A stretch of 64,000 nucleotides of DNA, taken from assembly GCF_003602235.1 (NCBI RefSeq), contig NZ_QZVS01000095.1, forward strand, positions 62,356 to 126,355, in the 5' to 3' direction. Below, piece after piece: positions 16,120-25,172 of the stretch. Position 1 is the first letter of the stretch; every line of letters begins with the position of its first letter. The notes under the pieces are model-generated. The model did no database searches. It was given only the letters and a program-made list of their open reading frames with translations, and was not told where the DNA came from. This DNA is from Cryobacterium melibiosiphilum (lineage in GTDB: Bacteria > Actinomycetota > Actinomycetes > Actinomycetales > Microbacteriaceae). The translations under genes were made by a program, and so were the position numbers.

Positions 16120-17793
16120 ATGCGCGTTCGCGCCCACCTCTCATCCGTTCGAGCGGCCCTGGCAGTGTTCGTCACCGTCGCCGTGGTCAGCGGATGCAGC
16201 GCCACCGCCCCGAACGCGGCCAGCGCCGACAGCACCCTCACCTACGCCATCAACGGCGGCACCCTCAGCGGCGGCAAGATGGACATCCACTCCTCCGCCT
16301 TCCAGGCCACCGCGCTCGTGATGCGCAACTCCTTCGACTCTCTCGTCTACCAGCAGGCCGACGGCTCGTTCGTGCCCTGGCTCGCCGAGTCGTGGGACGT
16401 GAGCGCCGACGGCCTGCAATACACCTTCCAGCTGCGCGAGGACGTCACCTTCCACGACGGCGAGGTCTTCAACGCCGAAGCCGTGAAGGCCAACTTCGAC
16501 CACGTCGTCGCCCCCGAAACCGCGTCAGCGGATGCCGCGAGCCTGATCGGGTACGCCGAAACCGGCGGGTTCTATGCGGGCACCGAAGTGGTCGACGAGT
16601 ACACCGTGCGCGTGGACTTCAACCAGCCCTACGCCCCGTTCCTGCAGGCCGTCAGCACCGCCAAGCTCGGCTTCTACTCACCGGCGACCCTGCGCGACAA
16701 CGCCGCGCAGCTACCCGCCGGAGGCCCCGACATCTCCGTCGGCACCGGGCCCTACGTGCTGAGCGCCTACACGCCAGACCAGAGCATCACCTTCACCGCC
16801 AATGAAGACTACGACTGGGCTCCCGAAGGCAGCGGCCACGAAGGCGCCCCGGCGATTGAGACGATCGAGTTCCGTATTCTTCCCGAGTCGGCGGTGCGCA
16901 CCGGTGCGCTGACGAGCGGCGAAGCCCAGATCGCCAGCGACATCACCGCGAACACGGTTGCGCAGATCGGCGACGACTTCGAGGTCGAGAATTACACGAT
17001 GCCCGGGCTGCCGTACACGCTGTTTTTGAACGAGAAGAACAGCACCCAGGCGAACGTCGCCGACAGCGTCTTCGCCGACCAGAACATGCGCCAGGCCTTC
17101 GCCCTCGGCGTGGACGTCGGCCCGGCCGTCGAGAGCATCTACCAGGGCCAGGCCGAGCGGGCCTGGAGCATCCTCTCGCCGGCCACGCCCGACTCCTATG
17201 ACCCGAGCCTCGAAGACAGCTGGGCGTATGACCCGGATGCCGCCAACGCCCTGCTCGATGAGGCCGGCTGGACCGAGCGGGACTCCGAGGGCTACCGCGT
17301 GAAAGACGGCGTTCGCCTGAGCGCCCGCTGGCTGGCATACAACCCGGTCTCCGACGCCAACGCGAGCCTCGGCGACGTCGTGCAGAGCGACCTCAAGCAG
17401 CTCGGCTTCGAGATCGTGCGCGACAACCTCGAGGTCGCCTCGTACTACGAAGACTTCAACGCCCGCGCGTACGACCTCTCCGACTGGAGCTTTCCGAGCG
17501 TCGACGCCGACGTGCTGCGCGCCCACCTGCACACCGGCGGTTACAAGAACGGCTCCTCGACGGCCGATGCGACCGTCGACCAGCTGCTCGACGGCGCGAT
17601 CGCCACGAGCGACCCCGCCGAACGCGAAGCGCTCTACCAGCAGATTCAGCAGTGGAATGCGACCCACGTCGCCATGGTTCCGATCACCGTGCCCTCGGCC
17701 ATCACGGCCTACAGCCCCGTCATTGAGAACCTGAGCTTCGACCTTTACGGCCAGCCGCTCTTCTACGAGGCCTCGCTCAGCACGGTGCGGTGA
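16120..17793 (+). CDS. ABC transporter substrate-binding lipoprotein, family 5
   Basis: 557 residues. The N-terminus is basic, then hydrophobic (VRAALAVFVTVAVVSGCSA), with lipobox VSGC, so the protein is lipid-anchored outside the membrane. SBP family 5 features follow: LVYQQADGSFVPWLAESWDV near residue 70, LREDVTFHDGEVFNAEAVKANFDHV, and the final ~60 residues DPAEREALYQQIQQWNATHV. The family binds peptides, nickel and some oligosaccharides. It is the first gene of the transport operon 16120-21269. The chosen ATG precedes the signal sequence directly; a GAAAGTG lies 10 nt upstream. Confidence 0.92.
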   Translation: MRVRAHLSSVRAALAVFVTVAVVSGCSATAPNAASADSTLTYAINGGTLSGGKMDIHSSAFQATALVMRNSFDSLVYQQADGSFVPWLAESWDVSADGLQYTFQLREDVTFHDGEVFNAEAVKANFDHVVAPETASADAASLIGYAETGGFYAGTEVVDEYTVRVDFNQPYAPFLQAVSTAKLGFYSPATLRDNAAQLPAGGPDISVGTGPYVLSAYTPDQSITFTANEDYDWAPEGSGHEGAPAIETIEFRILPESAVRTGALTSGEAQIASDITANTVAQIGDDFEVENYTMPGLPYTLFLNEKNSTQANVADSVFADQNMRQAFALGVDVGPAVESIYQGQAERAWSILSPATPDSYDPSLEDSWAYDPDAANALLDEAGWTERDSEGYRVKDGVRLSARWLAYNPVSDANASLGDVVQSDLKQLGFEIVRDNLEVASYYEDFNARAYDLSDWSFPSVDADVLRAHLHTGGYKNGSSTADATVDQLLDGAIATSDPAEREALYQQIQQWNATHVAMVPITVPSAITAYSPVIENLSFDLYGQPLFYEASLSTVR

Positions 17794-17834
17794 CGGGCGG
17801 TGCAGTGACGGGCGGCGCTGTGACGGGCGGTGCG
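17790..17834 (+). repeat. 15-nt tandem repeat carrying three candidate start codons
   Basis: GTGACGGGCGGTGCA is repeated three times with small changes. Each unit begins with an in-frame GTG, and the first GTG overlaps the stop codon of the upstream gene. Confidence 0.9.
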
Positions 17835-18776
17835 GTGGGCCAGAACCGACCCGTCTCCCGCCTGGTGGGCCGGCTCGGCGGCATGGTGCTCGTCGTCTGG
17901 GGCGCCGCCACGGTCGGCTTCTTCGCGCTGCGCCTGATCCCCGGTGACCCGGTGACGGTGCTGGTCGGCCTCGGCAGCGTGTCCGAACAGGTACGCGAGC
18001 AGATTCGCGCCGACTGGGGCCTCGCCGATCCACTGGCCGTCCAGTACCTTTTCTACCTCGGTCGACTGGTGCGCGGCGATCTCGGCACCTCGTACCGCAT
18101 GCAGCAGCCCGTCGCCGACCTGATCGGCCAGCAACTGGCCCCCACCCTGCAGCTGATGGGGCTGGCTATGGTTTTCGCGGTGCTCCTTGCCCTCGCCGCT
18201 GCCCTGTTCGGTCGCGGTCGCCGTTCCACCCCGTTCGTCGGGCTGCTCGAGCTGGTGGCCGTTTCGGCGCCCACCTTCTGGATCGGCCTCGTGCTCATCA
18301 CCGTTTTCGGCTTTGGGCTGGGCTGGTTTCCTGTCGTCGCCTCGGGCGGTTTCGGTGCCCTCGTGCTGCCCGCGATCACCCTCGCCATCCCCACCGCCGG
18401 AATCCTCGGCCAAGTGCTGCGGCAGGGCCTCGACGCCGCGGCGATCCTCCCGTTCGTGGACACCGTGCGCGCCCGCGGCGCGAGCCACACCCGTCTCGTG
18501 CTGCGGCACACCCTGCGCCACGCGGCCGCCAACAGCGTGACCCTGACCGGCTACATCGCCGGTTCCCTGCTCGGCGGATCGGTGCTCGTCGAAACCGTTT
18601 TCGCCCGGCCGGGCCTCGGACGTGTCGCCCTCAACGCCATCACCGACCGGGACATCCCGGTCGTGCTCGGCATCATCGTGCTCGCCGCCGTTCTGTTCTC
18701 CGTCATCAACCTGATCGTCGACCTGGTCGCCGATCGTCTCGACCCCCGCATGGCCACGGCAGAGGCGTACTCATGA
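17790..18776 (+). CDS. ABC transporter permease (DppB-like)
   Basis: Up to 328 residues. The N-terminus VTGGAVTGGAVTGGAVGQNR is a 15-nt repeat product offering three GTG starts; a start at 17790 would couple to the substrate-binding gene through GTGA. The protein then shows the DppB pattern: a first helix ending GFFALRLIPGDPVTVLVG, the periplasmic loop SEQVREQIRADWGLADPL, and five further helices. The EAA-like loop is TVRARGASHTRLVLRHTLRHAA. The GSVLVETVFARPGLG segment is diagnostic for this family. Confidence 0.92.
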   Translation: MTGGAVTGGAVTGGAVGQNRPVSRLVGRLGGMVLVVWGAATVGFFALRLIPGDPVTVLVGLGSVSEQVREQIRADWGLADPLAVQYLFYLGRLVRGDLGTSYRMQQPVADLIGQQLAPTLQLMGLAMVFAVLLALAAALFGRGRRSTPFVGLLELVAVSAPTFWIGLVLITVFGFGLGWFPVVASGGFGALVLPAITLAIPTAGILGQVLRQGLDAAAILPFVDTVRARGASHTRLVLRHTLRHAAANSVTLTGYIAGSLLGGSVLVETVFARPGLGRVALNAITDRDIPVVLGIIVLAAVLFSVINLIVDLVADRLDPRMATAEAYS

Positions 18777-18790
18777 GTGCACGCGCATGA
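18773..18790 (+). other. Five-codon minicistron between two permease genes
   Basis: ATGAGTGCACGCGCATGA encodes MSARA. Its ATG overlaps the stop of the first permease and its stop overlaps the start of the second (two ATGA junctions in 18 nt), so it could pass ribosomes from one gene to the next. Alternatively the two near-identical ATGAGYGC strings are simply a duplicated start. Confidence 0.4.
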
Positions 18791-19677
18791 GCGCCCTGAC
18801 CGCCACGAAGGCCTTGGCGAAGCGGATGCCTACCCCGGGCCGCGGGGCCACCGTGGGTTTCTGGGCCGCCGTGGTCTTCCTGGCCGCGCTGGTGCTTGCG
18901 GCGCTGCTGCCGGGACTCTTCACGGCTGCCGATCCGGTGCGCACGGACATCGGCGCGGCGCTGCTCGCACCGAGCCCGGCGCATCCGTTCGGAACCGACC
19001 AGGCCGGCCGGGACGTGTTCGCGCGCGTGCTGTACGGGTCGCGTTACTCGCTCATGATCGGCTTCGGGGCGACGCTGATCGCCCTCGTCGCGGGACTCAT
19101 GATCGGCGCGATCGCCGGGCTGTCCCGGCGGGTCGGTGACGGCGTGCTCAGCCGGGCGATCGAGATCATCATGGCGTTCCCGGAATTTCTGCTGGCGCTG
19201 ATCGTGATCGCGATCATCGGCCCGGGGGAGACGAGCCTGCTGGTCGCCGTCGCGATCGCGGTGGTGCCCGCCTACGCCCGCGTCGCCCGGGTGCAGACCC
19301 TCGTCGTGAAACGTGCCGGCTACGTGGAGGCGGCCCGCACCCTCGGAGTCTCCCCGGTGCTGACCGTGCTGCGACACATCGTGCCGCACACGATCGGCCC
19401 GCTGCTGGTGATGGCGACGATGGGCGTGGGAACGGCCATCACCGCCGCCGCCGGCCTCAGCTTTCTGGGCCTCGGCCCGAAACCGCCGACCCCGGAGTGG
19501 GGGCTCATCCTCTCCGACGGCCGCAACTTTTTGGCTACGGCGTGGTGGATCGCGGTGTTCCCCGGCCTGGTCATCACCGCCACGGTCGTCTCGACGAGCA
19601 CGATCGGTCGGCACCTGCGGTTGCGCGGCGCCGGCCGCGGGGCCGGGGCGACACACCGGGCCGGGAGACGGCCGTGA
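18787..19677 (+). CDS. ABC transporter permease (DppC-like)
   Basis: 296 residues. Family markers are PSPAHPFGTDQAGRDVFARVLYG after the first helix, six predicted membrane segments, the EAA loop VKRAGYVEAARTLGVSP, and the C-terminal GLSFLGLGPKPPTPEWGLIL. It forms the translocation pore with the 17790 gene product. The C-terminal tail is unusually basic ([20 protein letters not shown]) and overlaps the start of the ATPase gene by 4 nt. Confidence 0.93.
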   Translation: MSALTATKALAKRMPTPGRGATVGFWAAVVFLAALVLAALLPGLFTAADPVRTDIGAALLAPSPAHPFGTDQAGRDVFARVLYGSRYSLMIGFGATLIALVAGLMIGAIAGLSRRVGDGVLSRAIEIIMAFPEFLLALIVIAIIGPGETSLLVAVAIAVVPAYARVARVQTLVVKRAGYVEAARTLGVSPVLTVLRHIVPHTIGPLLVMATMGVGTAITAAAGLSFLGLGPKPPTPEWGLILSDGRNFLATAWWIAVFPGLVITATVVSTSTIGRHLRLRGAGRGAGATHRAGRRP

Positions 19678-21269
19678 GCGTCGTCTCGGTGCGCGACCTG
19701 TGCGTGACGCTCGCCGGCACGACGATCGTCGACGGCGTCTCGTTCAGCATCGAGGCCGGACGGTGCCTCGGCATCGTCGGGGAATCCGGGGCCGGTAAGA
19801 CCGTCACCGCGCGCAGCCTGCTCGGCCTGGCACCGGCCGGCGCGATCGTGACGGCGACCGAGCTCAGCGTCGCCGGCGTGGACGCCCGCGCCCTGACCGA
19901 GGCGCAGTGGCGGGCCGTGCGCGGCGCCCGGGTCGGGCTCGTTAGCCAGGACGCCCTCGTCTCCCTCGACCCGCTGCGCCGCGTCGGCGCGGAAGTCATC
20001 GAACCCCTTGCGATCCACGAATCGGGGCTCGGCCGCGTCGAACGCCAGCAGCGGATGCTTCGCCTGCTCGAGCAGGTCGCGCTGCCCGAACCGGCCGTGC
20101 GCGCGCGGGACTACCCGCACGAGCTCTCCGGCGGGTTGCGCCAGCGGGCGCTGATAGCCTCGGCCCTCGCCGCGACGCCCGCGCTGCTCGTCGCCGACGA
20201 ACCGACCACGGCACTGGATGCGACGGTGCAGGCGCAGGTCATCGCCCTGCTGCACGATCTGAAACGGCAGGGCCTCGCCCTGCTGCTGATCAGCCACGAC
20301 CTGAACGTCATCCGTGCCCTGGCCGACGACATCGCCGTCATGAAAGACGGCCGGTTCGTGGAGGTGGCGCCGACCGCGGCGCTGCTGGCCGCGCCGCAGC
20401 ATCCGTATACCCGGGAGCTGCTCGCGGCGGCCGCCCTCGATCGGGCCCCCGAGTCGGCACCGGCCGGCCCGGTCGTGCTCGCCGCACGCGACCTCGGTCG
20501 CACCTACCGTACGCCGGGACGCTTCAGAGGGGGCACGGCTCGACAGGCTGTCACCGGGGTCTCGTTCGACCTTCTCGCCGGGCATACCCTGGGCATCGTC
20601 GGCGAGTCGGGTTCGGGCAAGAGCACGCTGGCACGGATGCTGCTGGGTATCGAAAAACCGGACTCCGGCGTCGTTCTGCTGCACGGCGAACCCTGGAGTG
20701 CCCTGCCCGAGTCGCAGCGCCGGGCCCGCCGCGGGCAGATCCAGCTCATCCACCAGGACTCGGTGAGTGCGTTCGACCCCCGTTTCACGGTGCTGCAGAT
20801 TCTGAGTGAGGCGATCGCCGTCGACGGCACGCCGCGCCGCGCTCGGCGGGCCCGGGCGGCCGCGCTGCTGCAACGGGTGGCCCTGCCGGAGGCCCTGTTG
20901 CCGCGCCGGGCGCACGAACTCTCCGGCGGGCAACGGCAACGGGTCGCCATCGCCCGGGCACTCGCCCGGGCGCCGCGCGTGCTGGTCTGCGACGAGCCCG
21001 TGTCCGCCCTCGACGTGTCGATCCAGGCCCAGGTGCTCGACCTGTTGGGCGAGCTGCAGCGGGAGACCGGACTGGCGCTCGTGTTCATCTCCCATGACCT
21101 CGCCGTGGTGCGGGCGCTCAGCCACGACATTCTGGTCATGAAAGACGGGGTCGTCGTGGAGCAGGGGGGCGCGGCGGCGGTGCTGGACGCCCCGGAGCAT
21201 CCGTTCACCCGTGCCCTGCTCGCCGCGGGACCAGGCCCGAGCAGCGCGGGGGACACCCACCCGCGATAA
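19674..21269 (+). CDS. Fused double ABC ATPase of the DppD-DppF type
   Basis: 531 residues carrying two complete nucleotide-binding domains. Domain 1 has Walker [10 protein letters not shown] (about residue 37), signature [10 protein letters not shown] and Walker [13 protein letters not shown]. Domain 2 has GESGSGKST (about residue 306), [10 protein letters not shown] and [12 protein letters not shown]. Oligopeptide-type importers usually use two separate ATPases; the single-chain fusion is common in Actinobacteria. Signature 1 has Leu for Gln (LSGGL), a usual asymmetry. GTG start, overlapping the permease stop (GTGA). Confidence 0.92.
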   Translation: MSVVSVRDLCVTLAGTTIVDGVSFSIEAGRCLGIVGESGAGKTVTARSLLGLAPAGAIVTATELSVAGVDARALTEAQWRAVRGARVGLVSQDALVSLDPLRRVGAEVIEPLAIHESGLGRVERQQRMLRLLEQVALPEPAVRARDYPHELSGGLRQRALIASALAATPALLVADEPTTALDATVQAQVIALLHDLKRQGLALLLISHDLNVIRALADDIAVMKDGRFVEVAPTAALLAAPQHPYTRELLAAAALDRAPESAPAGPVVLAARDLGRTYRTPGRFRGGTARQAVTGVSFDLLAGHTLGIVGESGSGKSTLARMLLGIEKPDSGVVLLHGEPWSALPESQRRARRGQIQLIHQDSVSAFDPRFTVLQILSEAIAVDGTPRRARRARAAALLQRVALPEALLPRRAHELSGGQRQRVAIARALARAPRVLVCDEPVSALDVSIQAQVLDLLGELQRETGLALVFISHDLAVVRALSHDILVMKDGVVVEQGGAAAVLDAPEHPFTRALLAAGPGPSSAGDTHPR

Positions 21270-21317
21270 TTCGCACGATCGTAACCTGCGTATCACGCCG
21301 ACGATAAATGCGGGTTC

Positions 21318-21323
21318 TACGCT
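21318..21323 (+). promoter_or_regulatory. -10 element TACGCT for the GH92 leader ORF
   Basis: TACGCT is 6 nt before the ATG at 21330, suggesting that transcription and translation begin at the short leader ORF. Confidence 0.5.
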
Positions 21324-21329
21324 CAGACG

Positions 21330-21368
21330 ATGGATACGCGACGCACACCAGTGGGCAGAAACGCATGA
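21330..21368 (+). CDS. 12-codon leader ORF coupled to GH92
   Basis: MDTRRTPVGRNA, starting leaderless at 21330. Its TGA overlaps the ATG of the mannosidase gene (ATGA at 21365-21368). The mannosidase ATG itself has no clear ribosome binding site, so it may depend on ribosomes finishing this ORF. The peptide contains three Arg codons (CGA, CGC and the rare AGA). Confidence 0.5.
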   Translation: MDTRRTPVGRNA

Positions 21369-23608
21369 CGGGGTCGGTCGACCCGTTCATCGGTACCGGC
21401 GTCACGCAGCTTCCGCCGCGCAGCGGTCTCGCCGCCACCTGGTGGTGGCCGAAGCCGCAGATCGGCAACACCCATCCGGGAGCCACGTTTCCGCTCGGCA
21501 TGGTGTCGGCGTGCGCCTATTCGGGCGGGTACCCCACCGGTTACGGGCCTTTTGACCTGTCGCTCGACGGCGTTCCGGTGCGACTGCACGAGGGGCAGCT
21601 CGCGTCGGGTTTCACCCACTTTCAACAGTCCGGCACCGGCGCGATTCGCAAGTACTACAACTACTTTCGGGTGACGCCGATGGTGGAACCCCTCGACGTG
21701 CTCGGCCGCACCTGGGAGCTGTCCGACGAGCAAGCCGAACCGGGCTGGTACTCCGCGAGCCTGGACTCGGGAATCACCGCCGAGCTGACCGTCGGGCCGA
21801 AAAGCGCCGTGCACCGTTACACCTTCCCCAAACACAAGAACGCCCGCATCGTGATTGACTTCTCGCTCGGCGGGCTGTCGATTCCGTACGGCGCCACCGT
21901 CCCGCTGCGCGCGCACATCGAATGCCTCGAGCCGGGCGTGGCGTGCGGCCAGATCACCGCCGAGGGAGTGCCGCTCTCGGTCTACATCGAGTGCGACACC
22001 CCGCAGTGGCGGCAGATGCTCTGGTATGACCGACGCCTGATGCCCGGCGGCACCCGCCTCGACTTCGACCACATTCGCCCCACCACCCTGCGCACCTTCG
22101 GCCTGATGTGGGCCGGCCCGAGCGAACAGGGCGAGACGATCGAGCTGCGCATCGGGTTCTCGTTGCGCGGCGTCGAGCAGGCCCAGAAGAACCTCTATGC
22201 GGACTCGCCGCATTCAAACTCGGCGCATTCCGGCTCAGCGCCCGCCGCCAACCGATTCACGGCCCGGCGCGCCCTGACCCAGGAAGCCTGGGGCAGCCTG
22301 GTGGATGCCATCACCGTCGTGACCCCGTCGGCCGACCGCCAGACGATCTTCTCGACGGCGCTCTACCACTCGCTGATCAAGCCCTGCCTGGCGCCGTCGG
22401 AGAGCCCCTTTTGGCCCACTCCCGGCCCGTTCGCGTTCGACATCAGCACGATGTGGGACATCTATCGCACCCAGCTGCCGTTGCTCACCGCGCTGATGCC
22501 CGAGCGCGCGGTAGAACTGGCCGCCGCCCTGCTCACCATCTGCGAGGAGGAGGGCAACTTTCCGATCGGCTACCGTATGGCCCGGGGCAGCGACCGGTTC
22601 TCCCGGCAGGGCAGCGCCCTCGCGCACACCTTCCTGGCCGACCTCTGCCAGCTCGGGCTGCCCGGCATCGACTGGGACTGGGCGCTCATCCACATGTCCG
22701 ACGACCTGCGTCGCACCTACGGTGAGGAATTCCTGCTGCGCGGCGAGGCGCATCCGATCAGCCATACCCTCGACCTGGCATTCGGGTACTGGTGCACGGC
22801 GAAGGTCGCCGAACATCTCGGCGACACCACGCTCGTCACCCAGTTCACCGCTCTTGCCGCCCGGTGGCCCAACGCCTTCGACCCTGAACTGGGCCTGCTG
22901 AAGGACTCCACGTTCTACGAGGGCAGCCGGCACAACTACTCCTTTCGGTTGACCCACGACATGCCCGGACGCATCGCTCTGAGCGGCGGCCCGGAGCGAT
23001 ACATGGCGCAGCTCGACACCTTCTTCGGCTACGGCGCCGACCCGGTGCAGCAGATGGGGCAAGCCCCGGGTGCCGCCGAGGTGCTCGCCGGCTACAACCT
23101 CGGCCGGTTCGAAGGGCTCAACAACGAGCCCGACATGGACGTGCCGTGGGCCTACCACTACGTCGGCCGCCCCGACCGCACCGCCGAGATCGTGCACAAC
23201 GTGCTGCACCAGCAGTTCGGCACCGGCCGCGGCGGGCTCCCGGGCAACGACGATTCCGGAGGACTCAGCTCGTGGTTCGTCTGGGCGTCGCTCGGCCTGT
23301 TCCCGGTCGCCGGCCAGAACATGTTCCTCGTCAACGCGCCGTCCTTTCTCGAGTCGTCGATGAAGGTGGGGCGACACACCTTCACGATCCGCACCCGCGG
23401 ATTCACCGAACCCGTTCCCGGTGGACCGGTGCAGTATGTGCAGGCCGCCGAGTTCAACGGTGAGCCGCTCACCCGCACCTGGCTGCGCGCCACCGAACTG
23501 CACCGCGGCGGCGAACTCGTCGTCGAACTCGGCCCCGAACCCAGCGACTGGGGAACCGTCGAACTTCCGTCCCAGGCCAACCTCTCCCACATATCGTCCC
23601 ATCCCTGA
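21365..23608 (+). CDS. GH92 alpha-mannosidase
   Basis: 747 residues. The family N-terminus VDPFIGTG and GNTHPGATFPLGMVSA are present. The C-terminal catalytic half has GFNNEPD-like NNEPDMDVPWAYHYVGRP and GNDDSGGLSSWFVWASLGLFP, which match the GH92 blocks holding the catalytic acid and calcium site. GH92 enzymes are calcium-dependent exo-alpha-mannosidases, mostly 1,2-specific. No signal peptide is seen, so the enzyme is probably cytoplasmic and acts on imported oligosaccharides. It lies 95 bp after the family-5 ABC operon. Confidence 0.93.
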   Translation: MTGSVDPFIGTGVTQLPPRSGLAATWWWPKPQIGNTHPGATFPLGMVSACAYSGGYPTGYGPFDLSLDGVPVRLHEGQLASGFTHFQQSGTGAIRKYYNYFRVTPMVEPLDVLGRTWELSDEQAEPGWYSASLDSGITAELTVGPKSAVHRYTFPKHKNARIVIDFSLGGLSIPYGATVPLRAHIECLEPGVACGQITAEGVPLSVYIECDTPQWRQMLWYDRRLMPGGTRLDFDHIRPTTLRTFGLMWAGPSEQGETIELRIGFSLRGVEQAQKNLYADSPHSNSAHSGSAPAANRFTARRALTQEAWGSLVDAITVVTPSADRQTIFSTALYHSLIKPCLAPSESPFWPTPGPFAFDISTMWDIYRTQLPLLTALMPERAVELAAALLTICEEEGNFPIGYRMARGSDRFSRQGSALAHTFLADLCQLGLPGIDWDWALIHMSDDLRRTYGEEFLLRGEAHPISHTLDLAFGYWCTAKVAEHLGDTTLVTQFTALAARWPNAFDPELGLLKDSTFYEGSRHNYSFRLTHDMPGRIALSGGPERYMAQLDTFFGYGADPVQQMGQAPGAAEVLAGYNLGRFEGLNNEPDMDVPWAYHYVGRPDRTAEIVHNVLHQQFGTGRGGLPGNDDSGGLSSWFVWASLGLFPVAGQNMFLVNAPSFLESSMKVGRHTFTIRTRGFTEPVPGGPVQYVQAAEFNGEPLTRTWLRATELHRGGELVVELGPEPSDWGTVELPSQANLSHISSHP

Positions 23609-23722
23609 AACCGACCCTGAAACCGGCCCCTGAAACCAACCGGCACCTGAAACCAACTGGCACCTGAAACCAACTGGCACCTGAAACCAACCCTGTATCC
23701 AGCCTGAAACCACCCCTGAACC
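23605..23722 (+). repeat. Degenerate tandem repeat around CTGAAACC
   Basis: CTGAAACC recurs at least seven times with 10-17 nt spacing; the clearest unit is CTGAAACCAACTGGCAC. The first copy contains the TGA stop of the GH92 gene. Confidence 0.85.
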
Positions 23723-23735
23723 TAGGAGCGATCGC

Positions 23736-25088
23736 ATGGAAACCACCGCCGTCAGCAGCACCGCCGCCAGCACCACCCCCGTGGCTCACGACCGCCCGAT
23801 CGACAAGCGCCTCGTCATCGTCGTGCGCGCCGATCCCGTGATCTGCGGGCACTCCGTCGAGGCCCGCAACCTGGCCGAAACCGCCCTCGAGCGCGGCTTC
23901 GAAGAGGTGCGCATCGTCACCTGGCCCATCGAACAGCTGCAGAAAAGCGGCCTGCCGCTGAAACCGCTCGACTCGGTCCTCGCCTACAGCCCCGGCATCT
24001 TCGTCGAACGCCCCGAACCGATCGGCGACTACAAGGTCATCGACGGCCGCCACCTGGCCGGCATCACCGGCCGGCTCATCGAACTCTTCACCGACGGCGT
24101 GCCCACCGTGTGCCTCTCGCTCTACCTCAGCCCGCACACCCTCGCGGTGACGGATGCCGTGCGCGCCGCCCGCGGCACCGGCCTGCCGGTGAACGTGACC
24201 ACGATCGCCGAAGCCGTGGGCAGCGACGTCACCAACGTCGTGCGTACCGCCGTTGACGCCGGCCGCTTCGGAGCCGCCGCGCACATCCTCTCGAGCTATC
24301 TCAGCCAGGACCACTGCGTTGCCGTGTCGCAGTACACCCGAGAGCTGATCATCGCCGAGTCCGCCCTCGTCGACGCCCAGCACGGCACCCGGTACGCCGC
24401 CCAGTGCCGCGACCGCGTCTCGATCTCCTACCCGGCGATCGACGCCGACTCCTACCTCGACCTCGACGAATCCGTACTCGTCGACGTGCTCGCGGCCCGC
24501 GGGCTACAGCCGGGCAGCTACATCCTGTTCCTGTCTCGGCTGACAGCGGCGAAAGGGGTGGACGACTTGATGGCCGGGTACGCGCTGAGCGCCTCGAGCC
24601 AGAACAAGATCCTCGTCATCGCCGGCCGGGGGCCGCAGGAACAGAACCTGCGCGACCTCGCCGCGCAGAACCCGTTCGCCGACCGCATCCACTTTCTGAC
24701 CGACGTCGGCGACGCCGAGAAGCCCTACCTGATGGCCGGCTGCGCGGCGTTCGTGCTGCCGAGCAAGCCGCGGCCGGAGTTCGTGGAGACCTTCGGCATC
24801 GCCCTGGCCGAGAAGATGCTCGCCGGCGGTGGGCCCGTGATCACGACCCTGACCGGCGGCATCGGCGAGGCCGTCGGTGACCACGCGATCATCGTGCCGG
24901 TCGAGGATCCGCGGGCGATCGCATCCGCCATCGACCACGCCCTGCTCGAGACGAGCGACGACGAGCGCACCGACTGGGCGGCCCGCGCCCGCGCCTACGC
25001 GATGCAATTCGACCGCCGCGTCGTCTTCGACCGGATGTTCTCACTCACCACCCACACAACCGGTGCCGCCGCTGCTGCCCGCGACTAG
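23736..25088 (+). CDS. GT4-family glycosyltransferase
   Basis: 450 residues with a GT-B fold. The C-terminal Rossmann half shows YILFLSRLTAAKGVDDLMAGY (donor-site strand and 'KG'), VIAGRGPQEQNL, and the E-x7-E-type motif VETFGIALAEKMLAGGGPVIT. The N-terminal half contains GHSVEARNLAETAL, as in sucrose-phosphate-synthase-like GT4 enzymes. The ribosome binding site AGGAG is 8 nt upstream. Acceptor and donor are unknown. It may be unrelated to the mannosidase gene, from which the repeat tract separates it. Confidence 0.85.
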   Translation: METTAVSSTAASTTPVAHDRPIDKRLVIVVRADPVICGHSVEARNLAETALERGFEEVRIVTWPIEQLQKSGLPLKPLDSVLAYSPGIFVERPEPIGDYKVIDGRHLAGITGRLIELFTDGVPTVCLSLYLSPHTLAVTDAVRAARGTGLPVNVTTIAEAVGSDVTNVVRTAVDAGRFGAAAHILSSYLSQDHCVAVSQYTRELIIAESALVDAQHGTRYAAQCRDRVSISYPAIDADSYLDLDESVLVDVLAARGLQPGSYILFLSRLTAAKGVDDLMAGYALSASSQNKILVIAGRGPQEQNLRDLAAQNPFADRIHFLTDVGDAEKPYLMAGCAAFVLPSKPRPEFVETFGIALAEKMLAGGGPVITTLTGGIGEAVGDHAIIVPVEDPRAIASAIDHALLETSDDERTDWAARARAYAMQFDRRVVFDRMFSLTTHTTGAAAAARD

Positions 25089-25110
25089 CCCATCCCGCGC
25101 CTGACGTCTC

Positions 25111-25172
25111 CCGCGAGTGAGCACTTTATGCACTACCCGCGCTCGGGAAGTGCATAAAGTGCTCACTCGCGG
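25111..25172. terminator. 24-bp perfect hairpin at a convergent junction
   Basis: Arms 25111-25134 and 25149-25172 are exact reverse complements with a 14-nt loop. The right arm contains the last codons and stop of the hydrolase gene. There is no T-tract. Confidence 0.8.
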
